A stretch of 64,000 bases of DNA from Rhizobium sp. AC27/96. GTDB taxonomy: Bacteria; Pseudomonadota; Alphaproteobacteria; Rhizobiales; Rhizobiaceae. Under the pieces are notes generated by a model. It was not told the origin of the DNA. It did not search any database and was given only the letters and a program-made list of their open reading frames with translations. The stretch covers positions 234,867-298,866 of the forward strand of contig NZ_LXKN01000070.1 of NCBI RefSeq assembly GCF_001692325.1, in the 5' to 3' direction. The position numbers and the translations under genes are program-made. The first letter of the stretch is position 1; each line of letters starts with the position of its first letter. Positions 17,073 through 26,088 of the stretch are shown piece by piece.

Positions 17073-17687
17073 ATGATCGGCAAGCTGAAAGGCACAATCG
17101 AAGAGATCGGCGAGGACCATGTGCTCGTGGACGTGCATGGCGTCTGCTATGTCGCCTATTGTTCGGCTCGCACGCTGTCGAAGCTCGGTTCCGCCGGTGA
17201 GGCCTGCATTCTCTTCATCGAGACCTATGTCCGTGAAGACCAGATCCGGCTCTTCGGTTTCACCACGGCGCTGGAACGCGAATGGTTCAACATCCTCCAG
17301 ACCGTGCAGGGCGTCGGCGCGAAGGTGGCCCTGGCGCTGCTGTCGACCCTGACGCCAGCCGAGCTTGCCAATGCGATCGCGCTGCAGGATCGCGCCGCGG
17401 TTTCGCGGGCGCCGGGCGTCGGCCCTAAGGTTGCGGTGCGCATCATGACCGAGCTGAAGAACAAGGCGCCGGCCTTTGCCGGCGAGGCGGCGAATATCGG
17501 TCTGAAACAGGAACTGGGCGAAGGGGTAGCCGCAGCACCCGTTGCCGACGCGGTTTCGGCACTGACCAATCTCGGCTATTCGCGCGATCAGGCGGCCAAT
17601 GCCGTTGCGGCAGCGATGAAACTGGCCGGCGAGGGTGCTGACAGCGCCAAGCTGATCCGGTTCGGCCTCAAGGAACTGGCGCGGTAA
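17073..17687 (+). CDS. ruvA: RuvA, Holliday junction branch-migration subunit
   Basis: The 204-residue protein binds four-way junctions and loads RuvB. The N-terminal OB fold starts MIGKLKGTIEEIGEDHVLVDVHGV. The helix-hairpin-helix motifs follow in VQGVGAKVALALLSTL and APGVGPKVAVRIMTELKNK, and the C-terminal domain III (LTNLGYSRDQAANAVAAA) contacts RuvB. No dedicated promoter is seen in the 12-base gap after the PIN toxin. Confidence 0.95.
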   Translation: MIGKLKGTIEEIGEDHVLVDVHGVCYVAYCSARTLSKLGSAGEACILFIETYVREDQIRLFGFTTALEREWFNILQTVQGVGAKVALALLSTLTPAELANAIALQDRAAVSRAPGVGPKVAVRIMTELKNKAPAFAGEAANIGLKQELGEGVAAAPVADAVSALTNLGYSRDQAANAVAAAMKLAGEGADSAKLIRFGLKELAR

Positions 17688-17841
17688 GGCTTTGCACCTT
17701 CCGCATTCCTTACTATTGTCTCAAAGTCGAGGGATCGACTTGCGACGCTCTTTCGTGAGGGATTATTTTGAAAGCGGCAGATATTGAGGCCGTTTTCAGC
17801 GAAAGAGACGCGAAACGCATACCGGGAATGGAACTTCTGAC

Positions 17842-18882
17842 ATGAGTGAAGCCGCACGCCTGATATCGCCGGAAAAGCGGGGCGAAGATATCGATGCGAC
17901 GCTCAGGCCGCAGTCGCTGGACGAATTCACCGGCCAAGCGGAGGCGCGTGCCAACCTGAAGGTGTTCATCGAAGCGGCCAAGGGGCGCGGCGAGGCGCTG
18001 GATCATGTGCTGTTCGTTGGTCCTCCCGGCCTCGGCAAGACCACGCTGGCGCAGATCATGGCGAAAGAGCTTGGCGTCAATTTCCGCTCCACCTCCGGCC
18101 CGGTCATCGCCAAGGCCGGCGATCTTGCGGCACTGCTCACCAATCTCGAGGAGCGCGACGTGCTCTTCATCGACGAAATTCATCGCCTCAACCCGGCGGT
18201 CGAGGAAATCCTCTATCCCGCCATGGAGGATTTCCAGCTCGATCTGATTATCGGCGAAGGTCCGGCCGCGCGCTCGGTGAAGATCGATCTTGCCAAGTTC
18301 ACGCTGGTTGCCGCCACGACGCGCCTCGGGCTGCTGACGACGCCTTTGCGGGATCGTTTTGGCATTCCGGTTCGGTTGAGCTTCTACACTGTTGAAGAGC
18401 TTGAATTGATCGTCCGGCGTGGCGCCAGGCTGATGGGCCTCCCCATGACCGACGAGGGCGCGCGCGAGATAGCGCGGCGCGCCCGCGGGACGCCGCGTAT
18501 CGCTGGCCGACTGCTGCGTCGCGTGCGCGATTTCGCCGAAGTCGCCAAGGTCGAGGCGGTGACGCAGCAGATTGCCGATGAGGCTCTGACGCGGCTTCTT
18601 GTCGACAATGTCGGCTTCGATCAGCTCGACAAGCGCTACCTCAACATGATCGCCGTCAATTTCGGCGGCGGGCCTGTGGGCATTGAAACCATTGCAGCCG
18701 GCCTCTCCGAGCCGCGTGATGCGATCGAGGACATCATCGAGCCCTACATGATCCAGCAGGGCTTCATTCAGCGCACGCCGCGCGGTCGTGTCTTGACCGC
18801 GATTGCCTGGAAACATCTCGACATGCAGCCGCCGAAGGATATGGAGGCCGCGCAGTTCCGGTTGTTCCAGGGGGAAGAATGA
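17842..18882 (+). CDS. ruvB: RuvB, Holliday junction helicase motor
   Basis: The 346-residue AAA+ ATPase has Walker A GPPGLGKTT at 60-68, Walker B LFIDEIHRL, sensor 1 in LVAATTRLG and the arginine finger region in GLLTTPLRDRFG. The C-terminal winged helix ends with QGFIQRTPRGRVLTAIAWKHL. It forms hexamer rings that drive branch migration on RuvA-bound junctions. A 154-base gap after ruvA shows no gene or clear promoter. The next gene begins immediately after the stop codon. Confidence 0.96.
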   Translation: MSEAARLISPEKRGEDIDATLRPQSLDEFTGQAEARANLKVFIEAAKGRGEALDHVLFVGPPGLGKTTLAQIMAKELGVNFRSTSGPVIAKAGDLAALLTNLEERDVLFIDEIHRLNPAVEEILYPAMEDFQLDLIIGEGPAARSVKIDLAKFTLVAATTRLGLLTTPLRDRFGIPVRLSFYTVEELELIVRRGARLMGLPMTDEGAREIARRARGTPRIAGRLLRRVRDFAEVAKVEAVTQQIADEALTRLLVDNVGFDQLDKRYLNMIAVNFGGGPVGIETIAAGLSEPRDAIEDIIEPYMIQQGFIQRTPRGRVLTAIAWKHLDMQPPKDMEAAQFRLFQGEE

Positions 18883-19785
18883 ATGCTCGGCCGTCGTGCC
18901 TTTCTGAAGCTTTTCGGCGGCAGCGTATTCGGTTTTCTGGCACTCGGGGGATATGCGCTCGGATATGAGCCTGTCGTTCGCCTGAGTGTCACTCGCTATG
19001 CCCTGACCCCGCCGCGATGGACGCCGGGTCTGAAGCTCAGGATCGTGGCGCTTGCCGATTTTCATGCCTGCGAGCCGTGGATGGGGCCTGAGCGCATCGC
19101 CTCGATCTGCGCCCGCGCCAATGAACTTGGCGGCGACATCATCCTTCTGCTCGGCGACTATACGTCGGGAACCGATCTCATTACCGCCCGAGTCGATCAT
19201 CGCGTTTGGGCGGCAGAGCTTGCAAAGCTGAAGGCGCCATTGGGCGTCCACGCCATCATTGGCAACCACGACTGGTGGCATGATGCGGCGGCCCAGAGGA
19301 GTGGTCACGGTCCGACTTTCAGCCATCGGGCCCTGGCAGGAGCTGGTATCGAGGTCTATTCCAATCGCTCGGCGCGGCTGGAGAAAGACGGGCAGGGCTT
19401 CTGGATTGCCGGCGTCGAGGATCAGCTGGCCTTGCGCCGCAGCATGCGCTGGAAGCGACCTTTTACGAAGGGGCTCGATGATCTCGGCGGCACCTTGGCG
19501 CAGGTTACGGATGACGCGCCCGTCATCCTTCTTGCGCACGAGCCAGATATTTTCCCGAGCGTTCCCCAGCGGGTATCGTTGACCCTGTCCGGCCATACGC
19601 ATGGCGGTCAGGTGAGGGTCTTCGGCTGGTCGCCCTATTCACCGTCGCGCTATGGCGACAGATATGTCTACGGGCATATTGTCGAGGAGGAACGCCATAT
19701 CATCGTTTCCGGCGGCCTCGGCTGCTCCATCGCGCCGGTTCGCTTCGGGGTGCCTCCGGAAATCGTCGTTGTTGATGTGGGATGA
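18883..19785 (+). CDS. Exported metallophosphoesterase (YkuE/YaeI-like)
   Basis: The 300-residue protein starts with a Tat-like leader (GRRAFLKLFGGSVFG). The calcineurin-like metal motifs are all present: Asp59/His61 in ADFHACEPW, Gly91-Asp92, GNHDW at 127-131, and SGHTHGGQVR. Members of this group, such as B. subtilis YkuE, act at the cell surface after Tat export; E. coli YaeI shows phosphodiesterase activity. The start codon abuts the ruvB stop, and the gene overlaps the following Nudix gene by four bases. Confidence 0.87.
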   Translation: MLGRRAFLKLFGGSVFGFLALGGYALGYEPVVRLSVTRYALTPPRWTPGLKLRIVALADFHACEPWMGPERIASICARANELGGDIILLLGDYTSGTDLITARVDHRVWAAELAKLKAPLGVHAIIGNHDWWHDAAAQRSGHGPTFSHRALAGAGIEVYSNRSARLEKDGQGFWIAGVEDQLALRRSMRWKRPFTKGLDDLGGTLAQVTDDAPVILLAHEPDIFPSVPQRVSLTLSGHTHGGQVRVFGWSPYSPSRYGDRYVYGHIVEEERHIIVSGGLGCSIAPVRFGVPPEIVVVDVG

Positions 19786-20300
19786 AAATCGTGCCGAAAC
19801 GCAAGCTTATCAGATTGAACGCCGGCAGCATTCGCTTTCAGATGCGGGTGGCGGGCCTCGGTTTTCGCGAAGGGCATGTGCTTGTCCATAGGGCCGTGCA
19901 TGAGACATTCTGGACCTTTCCCGGCGGCCGCGCGGAGATTGGCGAGACCTCCGAGGAAACGCTGCGGCGTGAAATGGTCGAGGAACTGGGTGTCGACGTG
20001 ACGGTCGGGCGCCTTCTCTGGTCGGTGGAGAATTTCTTTCACTATGAGCAGCGCGACTGGCACGAGTTCGGTCTCTATTACCTGATGGAGATCCCCGTCA
20101 GCTTTCCATTCGACCACCAGGAAATCGTCCATCGCATTCAGGACGGAGACAACGAGCTGGAATTCAAATGGGTACGGGCGACCCGGGAGGCGCTGGCTGC
20201 ACTGGATATCCCGCCCTATTTCATTGCCGAGGAAATCGAGAACCTGCCGCTGACGCCGCGTCACCTCGTCTGGCGGGATGGCGATCTCGACAAGGCTTAG
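19782..20300 (+). CDS. Nudix hydrolase
   Basis: The 172-residue protein contains a complete Nudix box at about residues 48-70 (GGRAEIGETSEETLRREMVE), with the metal-binding REMVEELG at 63-70. The fold before and after fits a nucleoside-diphosphate-X hydrolase; the long segment SFPFDHQEIVHRIQDGDNE after the box may set specificity. The start overlaps the stop of the phosphoesterase gene (ATGA). The substrate is unknown. Confidence 0.9.
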   Translation: MKIVPKRKLIRLNAGSIRFQMRVAGLGFREGHVLVHRAVHETFWTFPGGRAEIGETSEETLRREMVEELGVDVTVGRLLWSVENFFHYEQRDWHEFGLYYLMEIPVSFPFDHQEIVHRIQDGDNELEFKWVRATREALAALDIPPYFIAEEIENLPLTPRHLVWRDGDLDKA

Positions 20301-20312
20301 GGAGGAAGTTCG

Positions 20313-20876
20313 ATGTCCGGTTTCGATCCTATTCGCAGCTTTCGCAAGCTCGCCTACAACAATGCCTTGGCGAATGTTCGCCTGCATAGTGCCTGTGCAG
20401 CACTGCAGCCCGGTGAATTCGAAGCGAAGCGGGTCAGCTTCTTTCCGTCGATCAAGTGGACCCTCAATCACATCCTGACGGTAGACTGGTTCTACGTCGA
20501 TGCGCTGGAAGGCGGCACATTGGGCCTGAAGGCGTTCGATATCGAGGAGCCGTTTGAAAGGCTTGAGGAGCTATCCCTGCAGCAGGCGGAGGTCGATCGC
20601 CGGCTCGTAGCCTTTTGCGAGAGCCTGACGCCGGAGACGGCAATGCAGATCGTCGATATCGAGCGCAGCGGCCGTATCCAGCGGGAGCGGGCCGACGATG
20701 TGCTGAACCATCTGTTCCAGCACCAGACGCATCATCGCGGTCAGGTGCATGCGATGCTGTCCGGAACCAGCGTACCGCCGCCGCAGCTCGACGAATTCAT
20801 CGTCGCTGACGATGCACGGTTCAGGGGCGGGGAGTTGGCCAAGCTCAGCTGGGACGAGACGAAGCTGATGCGCTGA
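20313..20876 (+). CDS. DinB-family metal-binding four-helix protein
   Basis: The 187-residue protein is a DinB/YfiT-type four-helix bundle. The three metal histidines are His53 in KWTLNHILTVDWF, and His137 and His141 in LFQHQTHHRGQVHAML. Relatives include thiol-dependent transferases and the B. subtilis damage-inducible DinB; activity here is unknown. A GGAGG ribosome site precedes the ATG, 12 bases after the Nudix gene. Its last 32 bases overlap the 3' end of the converging sqdC gene. Confidence 0.85.
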   Translation: MSGFDPIRSFRKLAYNNALANVRLHSACAALQPGEFEAKRVSFFPSIKWTLNHILTVDWFYVDALEGGTLGLKAFDIEEPFERLEELSLQQAEVDRRLVAFCESLTPETAMQIVDIERSGRIQRERADDVLNHLFQHQTHHRGQVHAMLSGTSVPPPQLDEFIVADDARFRGGELAKLSWDETKLMR

Positions 20877-21777
20877 GATCGGCATGGCGAGGTGGCATTG
20901 TCTTTGCCAGCGTCTCGATCGTTTGCTGAAGCAACGGCTTTCCGCCACTTTGCCATCCCAATGCGCGGATCTTCGTCGTGTTCATCACGCCGCCTGTGCG
21001 TTCGGCTGCCGGAGCGGGGAGGGGATGAGGACAGTGCGTCGCTCGTTGCAGGTACCCGAGGATTTCATAGGTGTCGGTTGATACATCCGAGAGGTTGAAA
21101 GCCTCGCCGTCGATGCGGCCAGCCTCTGTCTCCAACAGCAGACGCACGGCTCGGCCAAGGTCCCGGCCATGAACTTCTGTTCCGGCACGCGAAGGGACTT
21201 TCTTGCCGCTCAGATAGTCATCGAAGAGATCTTCCCACTTGTTCGGGCGGAGGTCGCCATAGACGCCCGTCGCCCTCAGGCTTGCGGTTACAAAGCCGGG
21301 GGCGGAGAGGGAGAACAGGGCATGCTCGGCATCGCGCTTCACTTCACCGTAAAGTGTATTCGGCATCGGCTCGGTCGCCTCGGTCAATTCCCCATCAACC
21401 AGCTGATCGCCATAGACGGCGCGGGACGACAGGAAGACGCAGCGGCGGATGCCGGCCTTTCTCGCCGTTTCGAACAGCTTGACGGTGCCGTCCAGATTGA
21501 GCCGACGAAATTCCTCGGGGTCATCTCCTTCGCCACCGCGATATTTGCCCGGCACATGGCTGAAGGCTGCGTGGATGAAGAAATAGGCCTCATCGAAGGC
21601 ATGGCTCTGGTCTTCGACGGGATCCAGGCTGAGCGGCACGAAAGAAAAGTCTCGCGAAAAGAGGCCCGGCTGCGGTGGGTTGCGCCCGCCGACGGCGACC
21701 CTGTAACCGGCGGCCAGCAGCTCCTCGGCAATGTATCGGCCGACAAGACCTGTTCCGCCGGATATGAGGACCTTCAT
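20845..21777 (-). CDS. sqdC: SqdC-like NAD(P)-dependent epimerase/reductase
   Basis: The 310-residue protein is a short-chain (extended) dehydrogenase: Rossmann motif GGTGLVG at 7-13, FLSSRAVYG with the catalytic Ser, and TLYGEVKRDAE with the YxxxK pair. It is the third gene of an operon with sqdB and an sqdD-type glycosyltransferase, the order seen in Rhodobacter and Sinorhizobium sqdBDC. This context is the main reason for the name, and its exact step in sulfolipid synthesis is unsettled. It overlaps the previous gene by four bases. Confidence 0.75.
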   Translation of the reverse strand: MKVLISGGTGLVGRYIAEELLAAGYRVAVGGRNPPQPGLFSRDFSFVPLSLDPVEDQSHAFDEAYFFIHAAFSHVPGKYRGGEGDDPEEFRRLNLDGTVKLFETARKAGIRRCVFLSSRAVYGDQLVDGELTEATEPMPNTLYGEVKRDAEHALFSLSAPGFVTASLRATGVYGDLRPNKWEDLFDDYLSGKKVPSRAGTEVHGRDLGRAVRLLLETEAGRIDGEAFNLSDVSTDTYEILGYLQRATHCPHPLPAPAAERTGGVMNTTKIRALGWQSGGKPLLQQTIETLAKTMPPRHADLSASASSRPS

Positions 21778-22640
21778 GCCGCCTCTTTGGGATTTGCGAG
21801 CGTCGCGATATCGGGCACATCGAGCCCATTATGGAAGCAATGCCACAAGTCGATAAGCGGTCTCAGCTGCTCGGCCTTCGGATGGTTTTCTTCCCAGGGC
21901 TTTTCATATTGGTAATGCAGGATCGACACGCTCTGCCAGTTCCAGAGGGCAGGCATGGTGAACCATACATATTGCAGCATGTTCATGAATACAGGCAGGC
22001 CGTGCCAATCGGGGAAGAAGGTCTCAAGGAAAGTCTGGTCGGTGCGTCGCCAGAAAACATCGGGGCGGTCGAGCCGATGCAACATGTCCTGAAAGGTCGA
22101 AAGCGAGGGCTTGGCGACGAAGACGCCGGAATTCAGCCGGTGAAAATCCGCGACGCTTTCATAGACATTCGGCGCGGCTGAAAATTCCGGATAGTCGAAC
22201 AGCCTGTCGACATTCTTCAGCACGAGCGCATCCGCATCGATGAAGACGCAGGTGTCGTATTCGATGAGCTGCCAGAGCCGCAGCTTGCAGAAATTATCGA
22301 GTGGCGTGTGAAAGGAAGGCTTGCGACCCTTCGTAAAGGGCGCGGCGGAATGAAGATTGCCGCGCGCATGCCGTTCGTTGAAGGCATCCGACAGGGACAG
22401 GTGTTCGACCTCGACCAGCCGGCAGTCGAGCGCGATGAGCGGAGCGAGATCGCCTTCGTGGACGGCTGCCGTATGTAGAACGACGATATCGGCCTTGGTG
22501 GCGGTCCGAGTGATCGAACGCGCCAGCGCCAGTGCGCCCATGGCATAGTCGGCATTCGTGACGAGGGTCACGAATGCCTGGCCGGAGCGTGGACGGGTGC
22601 GCGGGCGCAACCCCTGCAGCATTTCGCTTCCCGGCATCAT
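21774..22640 (-). CDS. sqdD: SqdD-like glycosyltransferase (GT8/glycogenin type)
   Basis: The ATG at 22640 overlaps the sqdB stop codon and gives 288 residues; a longer frame upstream lies inside sqdB. It is a retaining GT8 enzyme: VTLVTNADYAMGALALARSI opens the nucleotide-binding fold, and CVFIDADALVLKNVDRLFD holds the DxD metal motif. FHRLNSGVFVAKPS and LHYQYEKPWEENHP are family segments. It is thought to help transfer sulfoquinovose from UDP-sulfoquinovose to diacylglycerol. It is translationally coupled on both sides. Confidence 0.82.
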   Translation of the reverse strand: MMPGSEMLQGLRPRTRPRSGQAFVTLVTNADYAMGALALARSITRTATKADIVVLHTAAVHEGDLAPLIALDCRLVEVEHLSLSDAFNERHARGNLHSAAPFTKGRKPSFHTPLDNFCKLRLWQLIEYDTCVFIDADALVLKNVDRLFDYPEFSAAPNVYESVADFHRLNSGVFVAKPSLSTFQDMLHRLDRPDVFWRRTDQTFLETFFPDWHGLPVFMNMLQYVWFTMPALWNWQSVSILHYQYEKPWEENHPKAEQLRPLIDLWHCFHNGLDVPDIATLANPKEAA

Positions 22641-23857
22641 GAGACGGACTTCAATCTCTTGCCTTCGGGATCGTGATTGACGGTCGCCGCGAGATCCTTC
22701 GTCCATGCCGAGACGGCGGGCACACGCGAGCGGTCGACGCGATAGGCATATTTCTTGGCGACATCGACGATTTCACTCAGCAGGCCGGTCTCAAGCGTGA
22801 TCGGCGCCAGCCCGAGGCCGAGGAACTTGTCGTTCTTGACGATCAGCTCGTTCTCGGGTGCTTCCTTGCGCGGATTGGGCAGGCGGACGATTTCGGCACC
22901 GCTGATCCTGGCGATCATCTCGGCGAGGTCGCGGACGCGATGCGTCTCCGTCATCTGGTTGAAGATCTCGACGCGGGCGTTGCGCTGCGGCGGGTTCTTC
23001 AACGCAAGCTCGATGCAGCGCACCGAATCCTGGATATGGATGAACGCGCGGGTCTGGCCGCCGGTGCCGTGCACGGTCAGCGGATAGCCGATCGCCGCCT
23101 GGATCAGGAAGCGGTTGAGCACGGTGCCGTAGTCGCCGTCATAGTCGAAGCGGTTGATCAATTGTTCGTGACGGCGCGTCTGTTCCGTGTGCGTGCCCCA
23201 GACGATGCCCTGATGCAGGTCGGTGATCCTGAGGCCGTCGTTCTTGGCGTAGAACTGGAAGAGCAGCTGATCGAGGCACTTCGTCATGTGGTAGATGGAG
23301 CCGGGGTTGGCCGGATAGAGTATCTCCTGGCTGACGGTGCGGCCATCGGCCGTCTCGATGCCGACAGGCAGATAGCCTTCGGGAATGGCCGCGCCGACGG
23401 TGGAATAGCCATAGACGCCCATGGTGCCGAGATGCACGAGATGCGTGTCGAGGTTGAGCTCCACGAGCGCATTCAGCAGGTTATGCGTGGCATTGACGTT
23501 GTTGTTGACCGTGTAGTTCTTGTGGCGATCGCTCTTCATCGAATAGGGCGCGGCGCGCTGCTCGGCGAAATGCACGATCGCATCCGGGCGATGCTCGGCC
23601 AGCCACTTCTTCAAAAGCTCATAGTCCTTGGCGAGATCGATGAGGTTGAAATGGATGCGGCGGCCGGTTTCGGCGTGCCAGATGCGGGTGCGTTCCTGGA
23701 TCGAGTCCATCGGCGTCAGCGACTGGACGCCCAGTTCGGTATCGATCCATCGGCGGGAGAGATTATCGAGGATATGGACCTCATGACCGGCGTCGGAGAG
23801 ATGGAGCGAGGTTGGCCAACCGATGAATCCGTCACCACCCATTACCGCTATTTTCAT
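22637..23857 (-). CDS. sqdB: UDP-sulfoquinovose synthase
   Basis: The 406-residue enzyme converts UDP-glucose and sulfite to UDP-sulfoquinovose, the committed step of sulfolipid (SQDG) synthesis. NAD-binding GGDGFIG lies at 7-13, the TMGVYG segment gives the catalytic Thr/Met region, and YHMTK is the Tyr-Lys pair. The conserved DNLSRRWIDTELG segment near the N-terminus is a hallmark of SqdB against ordinary GalE-type epimerases. SQDG replaces phospholipids under phosphate limitation in S. meliloti, so this operon may be phosphate-controlled, though I found no Pho box. Confidence 0.95.
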   Translation of the reverse strand: MKIAVMGGDGFIGWPTSLHLSDAGHEVHILDNLSRRWIDTELGVQSLTPMDSIQERTRIWHAETGRRIHFNLIDLAKDYELLKKWLAEHRPDAIVHFAEQRAAPYSMKSDRHKNYTVNNNVNATHNLLNALVELNLDTHLVHLGTMGVYGYSTVGAAIPEGYLPVGIETADGRTVSQEILYPANPGSIYHMTKCLDQLLFQFYAKNDGLRITDLHQGIVWGTHTEQTRRHEQLINRFDYDGDYGTVLNRFLIQAAIGYPLTVHGTGGQTRAFIHIQDSVRCIELALKNPPQRNARVEIFNQMTETHRVRDLAEMIARISGAEIVRLPNPRKEAPENELIVKNDKFLGLGLAPITLETGLLSEIVDVAKKYAYRVDRSRVPAVSAWTKDLAATVNHDPEGKRLKSVS

Positions 23858-23994
23858 GAGATTTTTTCCTTCTGCGCCGATCCGCTGCCCGGCACCATCC
23901 CGGATAGTCGGACTCTATGACAATTGTTCAAAGCTTGCTTGATGGCAGAACTTCGGCCAAAGAGATGCCGGACATACAAGGAGATGCGGCAACG

Positions 23995-24450
23995 ATGAAC
24001 AGCCCCTTTCTGATAGCTGGGGAACTGGAAGCCGGAAGCCACCGGCTGGTGCAGCGAGTCTATTACGAGGATACGGATTTTTCCGGCCTCGTCTATCACG
24101 CGCGCTATCTGCATTTCCTCGAGCGCGGCCGCACGGACTATCTTCGCTGTCTCGGAGTGGAACAGCGCGAGCTGCTGAATGCCGATGAAGAAGGACTGGT
24201 CTTCGTGGTTCATCGCATGGAGATCGACTTCAAGGGGCCGGCCCGCATGGACGACGTGCTGACGATCAGCACGGTCACCGAGAAGGCCGGCGGCGCCAAG
24301 ATGGTGCTCTCCCAGGAAATACGCCGGGGCGATAGTTTGCTGATCGCCGCCAAGGTCATCATCGCCGTCATCAATGCCAAGGGACGGCCGCGGCGCTTGC
24401 CGGAGAAGCTGGCCGCACAGATGCTCGCAGCATCGGAATCCGCCGGCTAG
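23995..24450 (+). CDS. ybgC: YbgC acyl-CoA thioesterase of the tol-pal cluster
   Basis: With the ATG at 23995, preceded by AAGGAG, the protein has 151 residues; the open frame upstream to 23917 is probably untranslated. The hot-dog-fold signature HRLVQRVYYEDTDFSGLVYH contains the catalytic Asp in YEDTDFSG, and YLHFLERGRTDYL follows. YbgC hydrolyses acyl-CoAs and is encoded next to tolQ in most proteobacteria. Here a 417-base gap with its own regulatory box separates them. Confidence 0.92.
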   Translation: MNSPFLIAGELEAGSHRLVQRVYYEDTDFSGLVYHARYLHFLERGRTDYLRCLGVEQRELLNADEEGLVFVVHRMEIDFKGPARMDDVLTISTVTEKAGGAKMVLSQEIRRGDSLLIAAKVIIAVINAKGRPRRLPEKLAAQMLAASESAG

Positions 24451-24653
24451 CAAGGGCTTTCAGCTTTTGGTGCGGCAGGCAGCGATATGCAAAGATATTG
24501 CGATTGCTAAGAGTCGCCTTGCAAAAACTTGAGTTTTGTGTGAAGGAATTCGCCGCGCAAGATCTGCCTGCGTTTGCCGCCGGTTTCGTCCGGTCATTTC
24601 TTCCCAGGAGCTAGAATAGCCTTCGCCGCCGTTAAATTCTTCATGTTTCGACG

Positions 24654-24669
24654 CTAACATTCTTTTAAC
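24654..24669 (+). promoter_or_regulatory. CtrA-type box upstream of tolQ (in the 24451-24867 gap)
   Basis: CTAA-N7-TTAAC differs in one base from the CtrA consensus TTAA-N7-TTAAC and continues as TTAACCATAAT, giving an AT-rich -10-like stretch. The remaining gap between ybgC and tolQ holds no gene that I can support; its short frames lack ribosome sites. Binding by CtrA is inferred from the motif alone. Confidence 0.5.
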
Positions 24670-24867
24670 CATAATAGTGTCTTACTGGTTAAGGCGGAGT
24701 TTGTGCGGTGCACGCCTTCCTTTGACCAAATTTGACGGCAAGAAGGCAGTTGTAAGCTTGGAAGGCTTGACCAGGGCGTTCAGCGGCGGCTGCCAAACAT
24801 TTCTTGTGAGATCACTTTTAGCCGCCCGGTCTAGCGCCGGGCGTTTGGATTCGGGGATTTTGGATCA

Positions 24868-25590
24868 ATGGAACAAGTAGCATTGGCAGCGGCCACCACA
24901 CCGGACATCACCCTCTGGTCGCTATTCATGCAGGCGGGCTTGGTGGTCAAGCTCGTCATGATCGGCCTTCTGGCCGCATCCGTATGGACGTGGGCAATCG
25001 TCATCGACAAGTATCTGAGCTACGCGCGAGCGCGCCGCCAGTTCGATCACTTCGAGCAGGTGTTCTGGTCCGGCCAGTCGCTCGAAGAGCTCTACCGCAC
25101 GCTTTCGGAGCGTAACAATACCGGCCTCAGCGCCATCTTCGTCGCCGCGATGCGGGAATGGAAGAAGTCGTTCGAGCGCGGTGCGCGTTCGCCGATCGGC
25201 CTGCAGATGCGTATCGATCGCGCCATGGACGTCACGCTCGCGCGTGAATCCGAGCATCTGATGGCGCGCCTCGGATCGCTCGCGACCATCGGCTCGGCCG
25301 GCCCGTTCATCGGTCTCTTCGGTACCGTCGTCGGTATCATGACCTCGTTCCAGGCTATCGCCGGTTCGAAATCGACCAATCTTGCGGTTGTCGCGCCCGG
25401 TATCGCCGAAGCGCTGCTGGCGACCGCCATCGGTCTGGTCGCGGCTATTCCCGCGGTTATCGCCTACAACAAGTTTTCTGGCGATGCCGGCAAGCTCTCG
25501 GCACGCATGGAAGGTTTTGCGGATGAATTCTCCGCCATTCTTTCGCGCCAGATCGATGAGAAGCTGCAGCCTCGCCAGGCGGCTCAGTAA
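24868..25590 (+). CDS. tolQ: TolQ, inner-membrane proton channel subunit
   Basis: The 240-residue MotA/TolQ/ExbB protein has three membrane helices: about 20-40, then the pair around GSAGPFIGLFGTVVGIMTSF and APGIAEALLATAIGLVAAIPAV. With TolR it uses the proton gradient to energise TolA and keep the outer membrane attached during constriction. The short N-terminus and about 100-residue cytoplasmic loop are normal. It heads the tolQRA-tolB run. Confidence 0.95.
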   Translation: MEQVALAAATTPDITLWSLFMQAGLVVKLVMIGLLAASVWTWAIVIDKYLSYARARRQFDHFEQVFWSGQSLEELYRTLSERNNTGLSAIFVAAMREWKKSFERGARSPIGLQMRIDRAMDVTLARESEHLMARLGSLATIGSAGPFIGLFGTVVGIMTSFQAIAGSKSTNLAVVAPGIAEALLATAIGLVAAIPAVIAYNKFSGDAGKLSARMEGFADEFSAILSRQIDEKLQPRQAAQ

Positions 25591-25617
25591 GTAGCGGACA
25601 GAACCGGAGTAATACAC

Positions 25618-26079
25618 ATGGCAATGTCTGTTGGAGGCAAGGGTGGCGGCGGTGGCCGCCGGGGTGGTCGTCGTGGCGGAGGCCGAGGCGGCCCGATTTC
25701 CGAAATCAACGTGACGCCGCTGGTCGACGTCATGCTCGTGCTGCTGATCATCTTCATGGTTGCGGCGCCGATGATGACATCGGGTGTGCCGATCGATCTG
25801 CCGCAGACGCAGGCAGGCGCGCTCAACGCCCAGACCCAGCCCATCACCATCTCGATCAAGGCCGATGGCCAGGTGTTCATCGGGGAATCGCAAATCCAGA
25901 CCACCGAAATTGCCGACAAGCTGAAGGCGATCGCGACCACTGGTTACAGCGAACGCATCTTCGTGCGTGGCGACGGCAAGGCGCCTTACGGCGTCATCGC
26001 CGACGTCATGTCGCGCATCCAGGAGGCTGGTTACAAGAATATCGGCCTGGTCACGCAGCAGCAGACAACGGATCACTGA
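25618..26079 (+). CDS. tolR: TolR, with a Gly/Arg-rich N-terminal extension
   Basis: The 153-residue ExbD/TolR protein has one membrane helix (VDVMLVLLIIFMVAAPMM) that contains the essential Asp (VDVML), then a periplasmic domain ending in GYKNIGLVTQQ. Before the canonical ISEINVTPLVDVM start there are about 24 cytoplasmic residues made almost only of Gly and Arg (GGKGGGGGRRGGRRGGGRGG). Such a tail is longer and more basic than in E. coli TolR. The gap to tolQ is 27 bases. Confidence 0.93.
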   Translation: MAMSVGGKGGGGGRRGGRRGGGRGGPISEINVTPLVDVMLVLLIIFMVAAPMMTSGVPIDLPQTQAGALNAQTQPITISIKADGQVFIGESQIQTTEIADKLKAIATTGYSERIFVRGDGKAPYGVIADVMSRIQEAGYKNIGLVTQQQTTDH

Positions 26080-26088
26080 CGGATCGCC

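Noticed and set aside
17713..19602. Minus-strand open frame of 629 codons over ruvB and the phosphoesterase
   Set aside because: It is antisense to two clear genes. High third-position GC creates long antisense frames; no ribosome site or family is seen.
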